From positions 1,178,001 to 1,242,000 of the forward strand of contig JAHLKI010000002.1 of NCBI GenBank assembly GCA_025602905.1: a stretch of 64,000 nt of DNA. Direction: 5' to 3'. The notes under the pieces were generated by a model. It searched no databases and had not been told where the DNA came from. It saw nothing but the letters and a program-made list of their open reading frames with translations. Below are positions 53,529 through 63,574 of the stretch, piece by piece; within the stretch, counting starts at the first letter, position 1; each line of letters begins with the position of its first letter. This DNA comes from Phlyctochytrium arcticum (Eukaryota; Chytridiomycota; Chytridiomycetes; Chytridiales; Chytridiaceae). The position numbers and the translations under genes are program-made.

Positions 53529-54303
53529 TACATTTCCGCACAGTCTCGTCACTTCCAAATAGTTTCCACCCTTTATATCTTCTTTTCAGTAATAGCCCGT
53601 AGACTTCTTTGTACATAGTTTCTCTAGTTTATACCATTTTATCAAACGCGTCAGAATATTGGATGGGCGAAAATACAATGTTCCTCTCCACAAGGGTCCA
53701 TGATGATCCATTCCATGTTACAGCCTTCTTTTTGCCCTCAAAATGATTAACTCTTCAGTCTTGTGAGAAAAATCTACCGCTTGCCTTGCCGGCAGAGTGC
53801 ATTTTCCTTTTTTTTGCGCAGCCCTTGAGACCTCTTGTCACATATACATGACATGAATTTCCCTCCCATTTTAAGTCGGCTTATTACAATAATATCTGGA
53901 TAAACCATTCCGGAGACGTGTGGGCAAGCTCAGGTCTTTATGCGGAGGTTTTTTTAATCGATTGTTTCCGGGGGGGGGGGGGGGGGGGGGAAATACGCAG
54001 ACGCAAAGGAAGAATTTGGAACCCTAGCTTTTTAATTTAACCTTCTATAGCAGTTCTTGCCTGAGAGATCCGCCCATTTGGTCTTCTCGCAACAGAGTTC
54101 CACGCATTTGCGCCCTGTGCCACTCATATCCACGGATTTGGGCTGCATGATCCACGACCCTGGCCCATGGCCAGCAGCAGTAGAAAACGACACAGAAGAC
54201 TCCCGTAACTCTCTCTTTCATCTTCTCCTCCCTCTCTTCTCTCCCTTTTTCCTCTCTTTTTCTTGAAGCTCAGGGAAAACCTGTAGGCATGGGAGTATAG
54301 CCA
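53529..54303. other. Non-coding right arm of the 10.2-kb element
   Basis: No gene. Contains a run of 21 G (53970-53990), pyrimidine-rich DNA (54210-54265) and the right terminal inverted repeat ending at 54303. Confidence 0.55.
53970..53990 (+). repeat. Poly-G run (21 nt)
   Basis: An uninterrupted run of 21 G after CGATTGTTTCC. Such runs can form quadruplexes and are also prone to assembly and sequencing error, so the length is uncertain. Confidence 0.9.
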
Positions 54304-54307
54304 ATTT

Positions 54308-56444
54308 TTTTGGGTCAACAGATACTCAAGAGACTGGTGGTCCATGCAAACGAGAAAAGGGTGGACACCTCACTCTAAGAAATGTCGCCAAACGCGCAAA
54401 GCATGGACTATTGCCAGCAACTCCTTTTCATGGATGGGGTAGTTGACTTTGTGTTTGGACATTTTTTGTGAGGTAAAGGCTATGGGATGTTCTAGGCCTT
54501 GGGCATCACACTGAATCAGCGCGGCTCCTATGGCAATATCGGAGGCGTCAGTGTCGACGTAAAACGGTACTGTCCAATTGGGGTGCGCGAGTATGGGCAC
54601 CGTAGTCAATGCGAGTTTCAGGGAAGAAAATGCGGCATCATGTTTCTGGTCCCAAGGTAGCTTGCCAGACGTGGAGACCAAATCGTAAAGTGGGGCTGCA
54701 ATATTGGCGTAGTTCGGCAGGTGTTTCATTAAATAAACACACATTCCCAGAAAACGTTGAAGTTCCAGAGCCGTTTGCGGACGAGGGTAGTCGACAATAG
54801 TTTGCACTTTCGCGGGGTCTGGTCGGATGCCCTCGGGGGCAACAATAAAACCAAGATACTTGAGCTCCAATGTACCCCATTTACACTTCTCGAAGCGAAA
54901 TCGTACTCCTGCAGCTTGTAATCGGCGTAGTACCTCTTTAACGTGCTTGTTATGTTCCACCTGGTTGGTGCTAAATATCAGGATGTCATCAATGTAAGCA
55001 AAGGCGAAAGCTTCACAGCCCTTCAGCTTGCACGTGATAAATCTCTGATAGTGAGACGGTCCACCGGTGAGGCCGAAAGGAAGCACGAGCCAAACGTTTA
55101 ATCCACGCGGAGTCGTGAATGCAGTTTTGTGGACCGAGTCAGGATGCATGCGTAATCGATTGGAAGCTTTTTGTTGGTCCAAACTGGTGAACATCCGAGC
55201 TCCGTGTAGCTGAGCGAGACTGTCCTCGATGTGAGGAATTGGGAATCTGTCGCGAATTGTCTTCTTGTTGAGAGCGCGATAGTCCACACATAGACGTAAT
55301 CGACCACCGGGTTTTTTTGCAAACAGAATGGGAGAGGACCATTCGCAGTCAGGGGGTGCTTCTGCAATGAAACCGGCCTTCAAATACATCTCGAGCTGGT
55401 CGCGTAATTCGGCATCCTCAGCTGGAGAAATGCGACGAGGGGCGGCGTTGACGGGGATGTTGTAAGTCGTTTTTACCTGCACGGCTTACTCGTCCACGCG
55501 CAACTTGTCAGTGAAATCGTTGAAAAGAGCTTCTTTGCCCTTGAGCACGCCGTGTAAAAAAGGTGGACCGATTTTCAGGTCGAGTTTGTCGGTAGACAAC
55601 GGTGTCCCAGCCTTGGAATGAACAGCGAAAAAACATTGTTCAGGGTGTTTTTTCATCAAACGCGCGAACGCCTTGGCGGACAAAAATATGGGGGTGGAGC
55701 TGGTTGTTATGCGGGGTGATTCCTGTTCAGCCACGGCCGTGTGGTTGGTGTGCAGGGGCGTTGAGTTGGACGACTGCGTATGAATTGTAATGCTATGCTC
55801 CTGCCGAGTACTGATGTCGACCCAACTGATACGATCGAAATGGGGTTCTGATTCCGTTTTGACGTAATGGGCTTTGGCCCAGTTGTGACCAAGGACAACA
55901 TCGGTATGCATAAAAGGTAACACCGTAGCAACAATTTTGTCCAAGAAACCGTTGCCAAAAGCAATCCGGAGCAGTGCACGCTTTCCGGTGGCTAACACGT
56001 GGTCATCACAGACTTGGACTGACGAAACGGGAACGTCAAACGTTTCGACGTTGTTTTAGTTGATGAAGTCCTGGGAGACGAAATCGCACCGGAAGCTCCA
56101 TTATCGTAGAAAAATTGCGTAGGAATGGTGCGTTGGACTGAACCCTGCCAGGTAAAACGTGGGTTGGAGACCTTAGAATGGGTGACCAGTTGGTTGAGGT
56201 ACAAGTTATCGGAGTCAGACAAGTCGGCGGAGCCAACGGCGGCAGGAAGGGGCGTCTTTGTTGCATCCGTAGCGGCCTGAAGAGTCACAGCATCACAGTA
56301 GGCTTCATCTACGTCGGCGGCAAATGTATCCGTACAGTAAGAGGTGTAAGAAAACATGTTCTGGGTTACTTGCGTGTCGTCCTCACTGCTGTTCGCGGAT
56401 ATGATGCTGCCCCATTGATCTTGTTCCAGGTCAAGAGTTTCCAA
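54308..56444 (-). pseudogene. Gypsy Pol: protease, RT and start of RNase H
   Basis: Reading left from 56444: the protease region has FYDNGASGAI (DNGAS in place of the usual DSGAT), then a frameshift near 56000, then LPFMHTDVVLGHNWAKAHYV. A TAA codon near 55485 interrupts the link to RT (DKLRVDE then AVQVKTTYNIP). RT is well preserved: SSPILFAKKPGGRLRLCVDY, TSLDQQKASNRLRMHPDSVH, AFAYIDDILIFS (YxDD box as YIDD), YLGFIVAPEGIRPDP. RNase H begins with FYVDTDASDIAIGAALIQCD and VNYPIHEKELLAIVHALRVW, followed after a frame change by DHQSLEYLLTQKN, where the 10.2-kb element interrupts it. Not functional. Confidence 0.8.
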
Positions 56445-56504
56445 TGCTTAGTCCCATTCTTCAGTGTAGCAATGGAAACGTGTATCAAACTCGGGTGAGT
56501 TCTT

Positions 56505-56884
56505 TCAGTCCCAGCGTTTAACCTTCCCGTCCGTCCGTCGCTTGTAACAGTTTTTGATGAAGTGCCTGACACGACCGCAATAATGACACTTGCCTCGGGT
56601 GAGGGGTCCTCCAGTAGAGCGGCGTTCCGAGGGGTAGCTGTGGGACACGAAAAGTGCGGCTTGGGCGTCATCATTAGCCGACGTCCTTGCAGACTTCACG
56701 GAGTATGCGTCCAGATGCATATGATCGATCGGAGCGGCCATGGGGGTCGAGACGACAGCAGGTGAGATGGCACTAGTACTGGACTCAGCAATTGGTGTGA
56801 GTGGCGTAACAAACTGGGTGCCACCAGTAATAGTCTGTTCCGCATGCTGAGCAGCTTGGTACGATTCATTCAAAGACTTGGGGG
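56505..56884 (-). pseudogene. Gypsy Gag C-terminal part with CCHC knuckle
   Basis: Encodes SLNESYQAAQHAEQTITGGT ... GKCHYCGRVRHFIKNCYKRR, a CCHC zinc knuckle typical of Gag nucleocapsid. Its upstream part lies on the other side of the MULE at 60085-60180 (LVTLMEDAKTTVFKQHLSD). Removing the MULE and one target duplication joins the two in frame. Confidence 0.7.
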
Positions 56885-57076
56885 AAGAAAAAGGGCATTG
56901 TTAACGGCACCCCCCAAAAAGTGTTATGGGCACCCCCCAGCCGGGTGACCATAGAAATACATTTTGTACACAGCCACTCAAATGTCATTCCTGTGAAACT
57001 AGCTGTGAAAAGTCAAACACTGACAGACAGTGCAGATCTTTAGATCTTGAACGCCAACTAGCCGACTTCCGCAACA

Positions 57077-59101
57077 ATGAGTGACCCCCCGGCAGAGGGG
57101 CATCATCTTTCTCCAATGGCAATGCTTCCGCCCTCTGAAATCCAGACCTTTGATAGCAAGGAGGCTGCGATGGATAGTTTACAGGCCTTCTCCGTTTCTC
57201 AAGGATATGCGGTAACCACCAAACGCTCGGATTTGGAGCGTCAAAGATTCGTCCTACGCTGCGACCGTGGTCGGGAGTATGGTACCCGAAGTGATCCACC
57301 CAGCGAGGAGGACCGCCAACGCAAGAATAGAACTAGACTACGCAACTGCCCATTCGAATTATATGTTCATTTTAAAAAATCAGGCGGCAAATATCACGTC
57401 AAAGTTCGCTGCAGTGAGCACAATCATCAACCTGGAAATGCAGCACAACATCCCATTTGCCGCAAGCTTAAAGGCATTCAGCGGACCGCCGTAGAACGTG
57501 ATATTAAATCCGGTGTCCCCGCGTCCAAGATCCTGTCCAGCCTCCGCCTTTACAACCCGAACATCAGCATACGTCCACGAGACATTTACAATATCCGGGC
57601 TTCTCTCGAGAAAAATGAACTACTGTAAATGGAAAACGGTCTTTGGAGGTTTTACTTGACAAACTTCAGAACAATGGATATATCTGCCAGATCAAGCTGA
57701 ATGAGGCCAATGTCACTGAAGGTTTGTTCTTGGCCCACCCGCGATCCATTTCCCTAGCATGCAAGCATCAAACGTCAGTCTTGATGGACTGTACATATAA
57801 AACAAACAAATTTAAAATGCCCTTGCTTCACATCGTCGGTATCACGTCCACGTTCCAGACATTTTCAATTGGATTTGCCTTCCCTTCGAGTGAGCAAGAG
57901 CCCAGCTATTTGTGGGCACTTGAGGAGCTTCGTTCTGCTGTTTATGACAATGCCCCCCCCCCCCCAAGTAGTCGCAGTTGATCGTGAACAGGCGTTGAAA
58001 AATGGTTTATCAACAGCATTCCCGACAGCGAACGTGGTCATCTGTAGATGGCATATTAACAAGAATATCCTCGCCAAGCACAAGCGCCATTTTTCGGGTG
58101 AAAATTGGACCAAGTTCCTTGGCCAATGGAATAAGGTAGGATTATGGTAAATCAAGCCAAAAAACCGATTTTGATGAACATTGTGCTAGGTCATGAATAG
58201 TGCTACTGTTGCGCTATTTGAGGAAAATTGGATGAAGATGAAAACCGAATGGGCCGAGTACAGAAACGTTTTGAAGTATCTTGAGGAAACTTGGATAGTT
58301 TTGAAAGAAAAGTTCGTGGCTGCCTGGGCAGATCGCTTCCCTCATCTCGGTCACGCAACAACTTCCAGAGTTGAGGCGCACATGCTGTCATCAAGGGATT
58401 CATCAAAAGCTCAACCAAAGACCTAAGAGGTGCCGTCTAGGCGATTGAACAGGCCATGATTCATCAATATGTCCTGATTGATGGCGCCAAAGAGGACGAT
58501 ATCAGCATGGTGCCATTAGAGTGCCGAACTGCATTCTATGCAGAGGTTCTCGAGAAGATCTCCGAGAAGGCACTGGAATTGGTACAAGAGCAGTTGGTGT
58601 TGGCAGACAAGGAGGGGTCAAACCCGGTCTGTAATAGAAACTTCAGCAGATCAATGGGTGTGCCATGCTACCACATTTTGAACGAAATAAAGGCCGATGG
58701 ACTGGCATTGAGATTATCTGACTTCCACCCTCATTGGCGGCTTGAAACACGAAGAGCTACCCAAACTTCACAAGACGTCGAGAGTCCGGAGGCTTTCTTG
58801 ACCAATTTGCTTGCAGGTAATAAGGCTGCTTTTACGCTCAACAGCTGTTCTTAATTCGTTTGTAGGTATGGATAGGTACCAAAGGGCTGCGACCATGGAG
58901 CGGATGCGGAAAGCCGCCCGGCCAGTCTCACCCCCGAGAAATCCGGTAGTCGTTCGAGGAAAAGGGCGCCCCGCAGGGTCGCTGAATCGTCGAGGGGCCA
59001 AGAGGACGAGGACCACATCCAGCACCAGGCGGGATCCCTCAGCTTTTGAGCAAGAGGAGAGAAACAATACCAAAGTCACAACGCCCGAACATGCCCTTTG
59101 A
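57077..59101 (+). pseudogene. MULE transposase (FAR1-like domain, DDE core, SWIM finger)
   Basis: From ATG 57077 (MSDPPAEGHHLSPMAMLPPS) a FAR1-like DNA-binding domain reads FVLRCDRGREYG, LRNCPFELYVHFKKSGGKYH, KVRCSEHNHQPG. The DDE core begins VLMDCTYKTNKFKMPLLHIV (first Asp), then VVAVDREQALKNGLSTAFPT (second Asp) and VVICRWHINKNIL, then TTSRVEAH (third acidic residue). A SWIM-type zinc finger (CNRNFSRSMGVPCYH) and a basic tail (KGRPAGSLNRRGAKRTR) follow. The copy is broken: a stop near 57627, a frameshift at the C14 tract 57953-57966, another frameshift and a TAG just after the third acidic motif (58390-58440). Intron sites exist near 58134-58190 and 58815-58865. Confidence 0.85.
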
Positions 59102-59700
59102 ACAAAGGCAATGCCGTACAGGAAAATGTTGACAAGGATACCAGCAGTAGTAAGGAGTCGAGCAGCGATAGCAGTACTGACGCATCGAGCAGCGACAGTA
59201 CAGATTCTTCCGACCCTGACACAGATTCTGATTCCGAGTCTTCCGACTCTGACACAGACTCTGATTCTGAGGAGAACAACGGATATGACAAACACGGCTA
59301 CGATAACGACGGCTACGATGATGATTTTGGGGAATCCCATCAGGGGATCAATGAGGACCTCGAATTTCCATTTGGCGATTATCATAGGCCCGGAGATCCG
59401 CCACCTATCGAAACCGCTATTCCCGTGCTGTACAATGGTGCAGCAAATCTACTCTGGCGTCGCATTTTCAGTAATTTGCAGGCGTGCAAAGATTTCATTT
59501 TACTTGGCGGTGAACATACCTTTCACATTGAGCGCTGGTGCCACGAGTACGGTTGCGTCAATGGAGGCGGAATGTGGGGTACCTGGGTGGCCGAAGAACG
59601 AGTTGCTTGGTACAAGCACGTAATGGCACATGGCGAGCCTATGGAAGTGTCTGGGCATAGCAAGCCTCTCACTATTGCGCCAGGTGTAGTTTCAGGTTGA
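59098..59700 (+). CDS. Acidic Ser/Asp-repeat protein inside the MULE
   Basis: An open frame overlapping the end of the transposase. It starts with a Ser-Asp repeat (SSSDSTDSSDPDTDSDSESS), then a Gly/Tyr/Asp segment (GYDKHGYDNDGYDDDF), and a C-terminal domain with ANLLWRRIFSNLQACKDFIL and HIERWCHEYGCVNGGGMWGT. No ATG opens it, so it may be a 3' exon or a frameshifted tail of the transposase rather than a separate gene. The C-terminal part has no family I recognise. Confidence 0.4.
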   Translation: MNKGNAVQENVDKDTSSSKESSSDSSTDASSSDSTDSSDPDTDSDSESSDSDTDSDSEENNGYDKHGYDNDGYDDDFGESHQGINEDLEFPFGDYHRPGDPPPIETAIPVLYNGAANLLWRRIFSNLQACKDFILLGGEHTFHIERWCHEYGCVNGGGMWGTWVAEERVAWYKHVMAHGEPMEVSGHSKPLTIAPGVVSG

Positions 59701-60165
59701 TGTACAGTATTCTCTCAATCTATTTTTAACGGTGTTTGACAAACTTGGCCCTGCAAAGGCTGCAAAGTATGCAAGCAGATTCAATGCCAGCAGGGTGGTG
59801 ACCACAGTCAATCAGATTTTTGAATTTTGGGAGCATTGCGTCCACCATCCAATTGATCACATGACTTTTACAAAACTGTACCACCCATTATCTTGACTGT
59901 GCCCTTCCAGTCTTGAGAATCAATTGAAAGCACATCAGATTTGGCGGAACTATGGGTGGTCACCACCCTGCAAAGCCAGGATGACATTTGAGTGGCTGTG
60001 TACAAAATGTATTTCTATGGTCACCCGGCTGGGGGGTGCCGGTAACACTTTTTGGGGGGTGCCATTAACACTGCCCAAGAAAAATGGACCATTTTACGGA
60101 CTTTGTCTGATAAATGCTGCTTGAATACGGTGGTTTTTGCATCTTCCATCAAGGTGACCAACTGG

Positions 60166-60931
60166 TTAGCAAGTGAATGGAACATTTTGCAGTAAAAGGA
60201 AAAGTTGCTCTTGATAATTATCGGGTTGAAAACCGGTGCGAAGTGCTTTCACAAACGCTGGCCACTTTAAGAGGAGCGGTGCTTTCAGCTGGAGATTATC
60301 ATGCAGTTCCTGAGTGGAGTACGGGTGTGGTTGCATTTGCTTTGCTTCTTGTGTTCCTCGAGAATTCCAGGATAAACCAACTGTATGCAAGGTCCTTGAA
60401 AAAAGGAACAACGGCTTCTACTCTCAGATCCTCGGAAATCGCGAAGGTGTTGAAAGCAATCTCGGCACCTCTGATCCAAGTTTCGAGGTCTTCACTGGGA
60501 CGTCCATACAATACCGTAATCCGATGTTGCAGCTGTCCTACTGTAAATGCTTCAGGTCGTTGTGTTGTTTTTGCCACGCATGGACCACGCCGGAGGGGGG
60601 TAGGCTACTACTGTTGGCTGGTTGACACTGTTGTGCTTGTGGTTGGTGCTGCACAGCAAACATTTGGCTCAGCAAGTGGGAATTGTTGCGGTGCCTCGCA
60701 GCCATCTGCTCCTGCATTAAGCTCGCGCTGACTATCCATATATTGTCGATTCAGTTGTCTGAAGCCCTGCATGAGAGCGACAATATTGGGGTCCGCGGCA
60801 ACGATGGGAACCTGCGGAACATCTGGGTAAGGTTGCGACTGTGGTTGTTGCTGTTGATGATATTGTTGTTGTTGGGCTTGATAGTCGTCAGTGGCCGACC
60901 ATCCTCCTCGGAACTCGGGGTGTGTCGGCAT
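60166..60931 (-). pseudogene. Gypsy Gag N-terminal and middle parts
   Basis: From ATG 60931 (MPTHPEFRGGWSATDDYQAQ) a Gln-rich N-terminus runs to 60608. After a frame change comes the retrotransposon Gag domain (VLYGRPSEDLETWIRGAEIA, then FKDLAYSWFILEFSRN) and, after another, LKWPAFVKALRTGFQPDNYQ, the usual W-x-x-F-x-x-x-L-x-x-x-F pattern. Frameshifts near 60590, 60310 and 60175 make it inactive. It continues across the MULE at 56884. Confidence 0.7.
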
Positions 60932-60999
60932 ATGACATGGCAGATGTACGTTAAGCGGGCCTGGGGATGCGTCCTTGAAAAAAGAGGGCTCTACACGAG

Positions 61000-63574
61000 A
61001 TCTCCGTTAACCAGATGGGGGTTTTCTCTATGCAAGAAAATTGTTTGGCAGAGCTACCATGTAAGAAAAGAAGGGAAGAAGGTTCTGTCCCTATTCAATA
61101 GCGCAGCAAGGAACCATATGGACAGATCTAGCCACATGCTAAGTGACTCATACTGACAATGACATCTATCCTATAGAGGACGCCCCTTGTCGGGACTGGA
61201 GGAGGCAGGTTTCGTAAGAAAAAATGAGAAACAAGTACATTTGTGAGACGTGAAGAGAAATTAATGGCATAAGACAAGCGGAAGGGTGAAGAGCGAGAAC
61301 GCAGCTTTACAGTTCGCAGATGTCTGTCTCGTATTGCATTTATATGTGTTTGTGTTTTAGCTGTGCAGAAAGTAGTTGGTATCGATGTCCTACGTACTTT
61401 ATTTCGCAATGTGTTTGCTGCCGGCTGTAGAAATTCATCATTGTCATTCAGGAGAGCAAAATATGTAGTGGTAGTCACCATGTCTATTATATAATAAGAT
61501 ACAATCGCCGTCAGAAAAGCTCGAAAGTGGCACAGTTTTGGAAGAGAGGGGGCAAAGTCATGAATTATTTTATTATAGTGGCACAGTTGGTTTTGGACAC
61601 TATGCCCTTCCTTTGTTCTAAATGACTTTAATCCACATATACAGTAGTAGAGGAAAAAACAATAGAATAAGCAGTCAATTTATCTAAAGCACAAATGCTT
61701 GCCTGTACTGTATATATATACTGTAAGAAGTGGACAGTGGCCCCTTGAGCCGGTTGCGGCACTGGGGCCCCTGGCTGAAGGCTGCGCGCTACTGTATACG
61801 TGCATGTAGACCTACCTGATGGTTCAATGGGTATTCCTTTTAAGATTGGGACATCTTACGCACATCACAAAGTGCCAGTTAGATTGGTGTGACTCCAATG
61901 CCATTTACTTCCTACCTAAAGAAGAAACAGCACCAAATGTGTCTCTTCCAGGAATGACCCTTTCTTAGCCGCCAACCCATTCCTACCTTGGAGCGAACGT
62001 CTGGCCCTCTTTGCCATTCGACTGTAATACTGTATTCGCTGATCATTGAGAAGGATCAATCAATGTGCTAAAGTTGGAAGTACAAAATGTATTATACTGT
62101 AAATTTTGCAGTAGTCATTGCACCAAAATGCCGTGTCATTTCATATGAACAATGTTGTGGCAGAAATACGACATTTTTTGCTCTTGCCAGTGCTGGCTCT
62201 TTAGGAAAGGAAAACAGGAGCAGACAGGCCTACAACAGGATGACTAGATGCTTTTGAAAGCGTACAATATGTTGTAGGTGACAGTTCTTGGATTCTCTTC
62301 TTCAAAACAAACCCAGACTGCCTTTTTGTACGATTTCACACCATAGGGACACTGGCTAAACTAAGAAATATACAAAACTTTGCACGCTTGCGTTGGGTCA
62401 TTAACATAAAATTTCCCACGATCCAATTACTAAGGCGCGATTTTGGCTTGGCAGATTTCTTGAACTACCGAAGTCAGCTTCTTTGCGGATTCAATGCCCC
62501 GGTGCACACGTTAGACAAAGGTCCGAACTAATATGTTGGCCAACTCCATTTGCACCATAAAACCCCATGAGATGCGCTTGGTGAGTTGCTCCAATAGAAA
62601 TGCTTTACCATTGGAGATGATGTGGCATATAAATGTACAAACCTGTTGGTGGCCCTGTTGCTATCTTGGGCGGTGATTTTTGGTACATGCTGCCTTCCAC
62701 ACTTGGGCGAGACAACCTTAGTCTTATTAACTTGACGGAGTAGTACGCACAACTATGGGCTCAAATTTGCAAATGCTCATGTAGTTTTTGTGAGGGAATT
62801 TCACAAGTGCCTAATTCAGCTGAGCATTGGATATCTACCCACGGCCCAATAATGAATACAATCATATTGTTGTTGAAAGTGACTGGACCACCATCGGTTC
62901 TAAACTGTTGGTTCAGGTTGAGGGTCCTTCAATGGTCTGGGAGATAATCAAACTTTTTTATGAACCGCCAATTTTGAAAGAATTCCATTCAAATCTCGAC
63001 ATACTTATTTCGAAGAAGACAATGGGATTATTGTCAGTGAAATGATTTTAGCAGTTACATTCTACCATGTCTTCAGCAAGGACAAATTGGCAAATTAAGA
63101 CAATTCTCAGAACCATACTCAACTTTTAGATATTGTCACCGGTCCCTTTGAAGATGAGCAGTATTCAGGGTCAAGACATTCAACATGCACATCCATTACC
63201 TATGCAATTACTATTCAGAAGTTGTATGGGCAAGCAAGGAAGGGATCGGGGTATATCATACCTACATTTTTGCCAGATCTCTTGAATGTCATTCACTGAG
63301 CGGACACTTCTTCTCCGATACATTTCCATTTTGTTATTTTTGTCTCTTCACCTCCTGCTTCACCTCATTTGGTGGAGATCAAAATTAAAATTCTTCCCTA
63401 CATTGTACCCGAGCGAAGCGAGGGTTTACCCGCTCGTGAATTAAAAAAAGGAAAAGTAAAAGCAAGAAAAATTAATGTTTAAACTCAAGCATCTATGGGT
63501 TTGGGGCTACGTAATTAAATAACTAATGGAAACGCGGATATCAATAGTACAAGGTATGCAAAGGAAGAAGATAG
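61000..63574. other. 2.5 kb without supported genes
   Basis: AT-rich, low gene content. The left part should contain the Gypsy 5' LTR and primer-binding site but I could not delimit them. A few frames (61128-61481 on the reverse strand, 62827-63045 forward) lack motifs. An AGCTCGAAAGTGGCACAG segment near 61516 recalls one at 16060. CCCGAGCGAAGCGAGGG near 63408 followed by CCCGCTCG could be a weak hairpin. Confidence 0.4.

Larger units (their letters stand above)
44099..54303 (+). mobile_element. 10.2-kb DNA transposon carrying DDE-exonuclease and a second large gene
   Basis: The left end TGGCTAGACTTCGATGCC and the reverse complement of the right end, TGGCTATACTCCCATGCC, match in 22 of the first 28 bases. 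The direct repeat ATTTTT (44093-44098 and 54304-54309) flanks them. Deleting the element plus one repeat copy rejoins the Gypsy RNase H frame without any extra change: ...EYLLTQKN at 54.3 kb continues as LSRRLTHW at 44.08 kb. Because the target is a T run, the duplication could also be read as 7-9 bp. Inside, both genes point right: a transposase-exonuclease (44424-49389) and a ~1,000-residue protein (about 50092-53528), with a solo LTR between them. I know of no named superfamily with exactly this content; the transposase resembles DUF6729-type proteins. Confidence 0.75.
56893..60076 (+). mobile_element. Mutator-like element (MULE), 3,184 bp, nested in Gypsy gag
   Basis: Terminal inverted repeats of ~100 bp: the left end begins GGGCATTGTTAACGGCACCC and the right end, in reverse complement, GGGCAGTGTTAATGGCACCC. 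Both continue through GCCGGGTGACCATAGAAATA to CCACTCAAATGTCAT. The 8-mer AAGAAAAA flanks both ends exactly (56885-56892 and 60077-60084). These features and the FAR1/SWIM transposase inside fit the MULE superfamily. The repeats are ~95% identical by eye, so the insertion is not ancient, yet the transposase has indels. Confidence 0.88.
43670..61000 (-). mobile_element. Gypsy retrotransposon (reverse), split by two later insertions
   Basis: On the reverse strand: Gag (60931-60299 and, after the MULE, 60176-56505 in pieces), protease region (56444-55486), RT and first half of RNase H (55482-54308), and, after the 10.2-kb element, the second half of RNase H and the integrase linker (44098-43670: LSRRLTHWVLYLSEYDF, HVVADALSRLWKPEAQ). 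Both interruptions can be closed at target duplications with the frame intact. Integrase beyond the linker and the 3' LTR are missing; the left edge runs into Copia sequence near 43660. The 5' LTR right of 60931 could not be delimited. Confidence 0.75.

Noticed and set aside
16053..61535. Shared AAGCTCGAAAGTGGC string near 16060 and 61516
   Set aside because: A 15-bp match with unrelated flanks; may be chance in 64 kb once degenerate neighbours are considered.
63408..63436. A CCCGAGCGAAGCGAGGG...CCCGCTCG structure as a Helitron 3' hairpin
   Set aside because: Only a 6-bp stem pairs cleanly and no CTRR end follows at the right distance.
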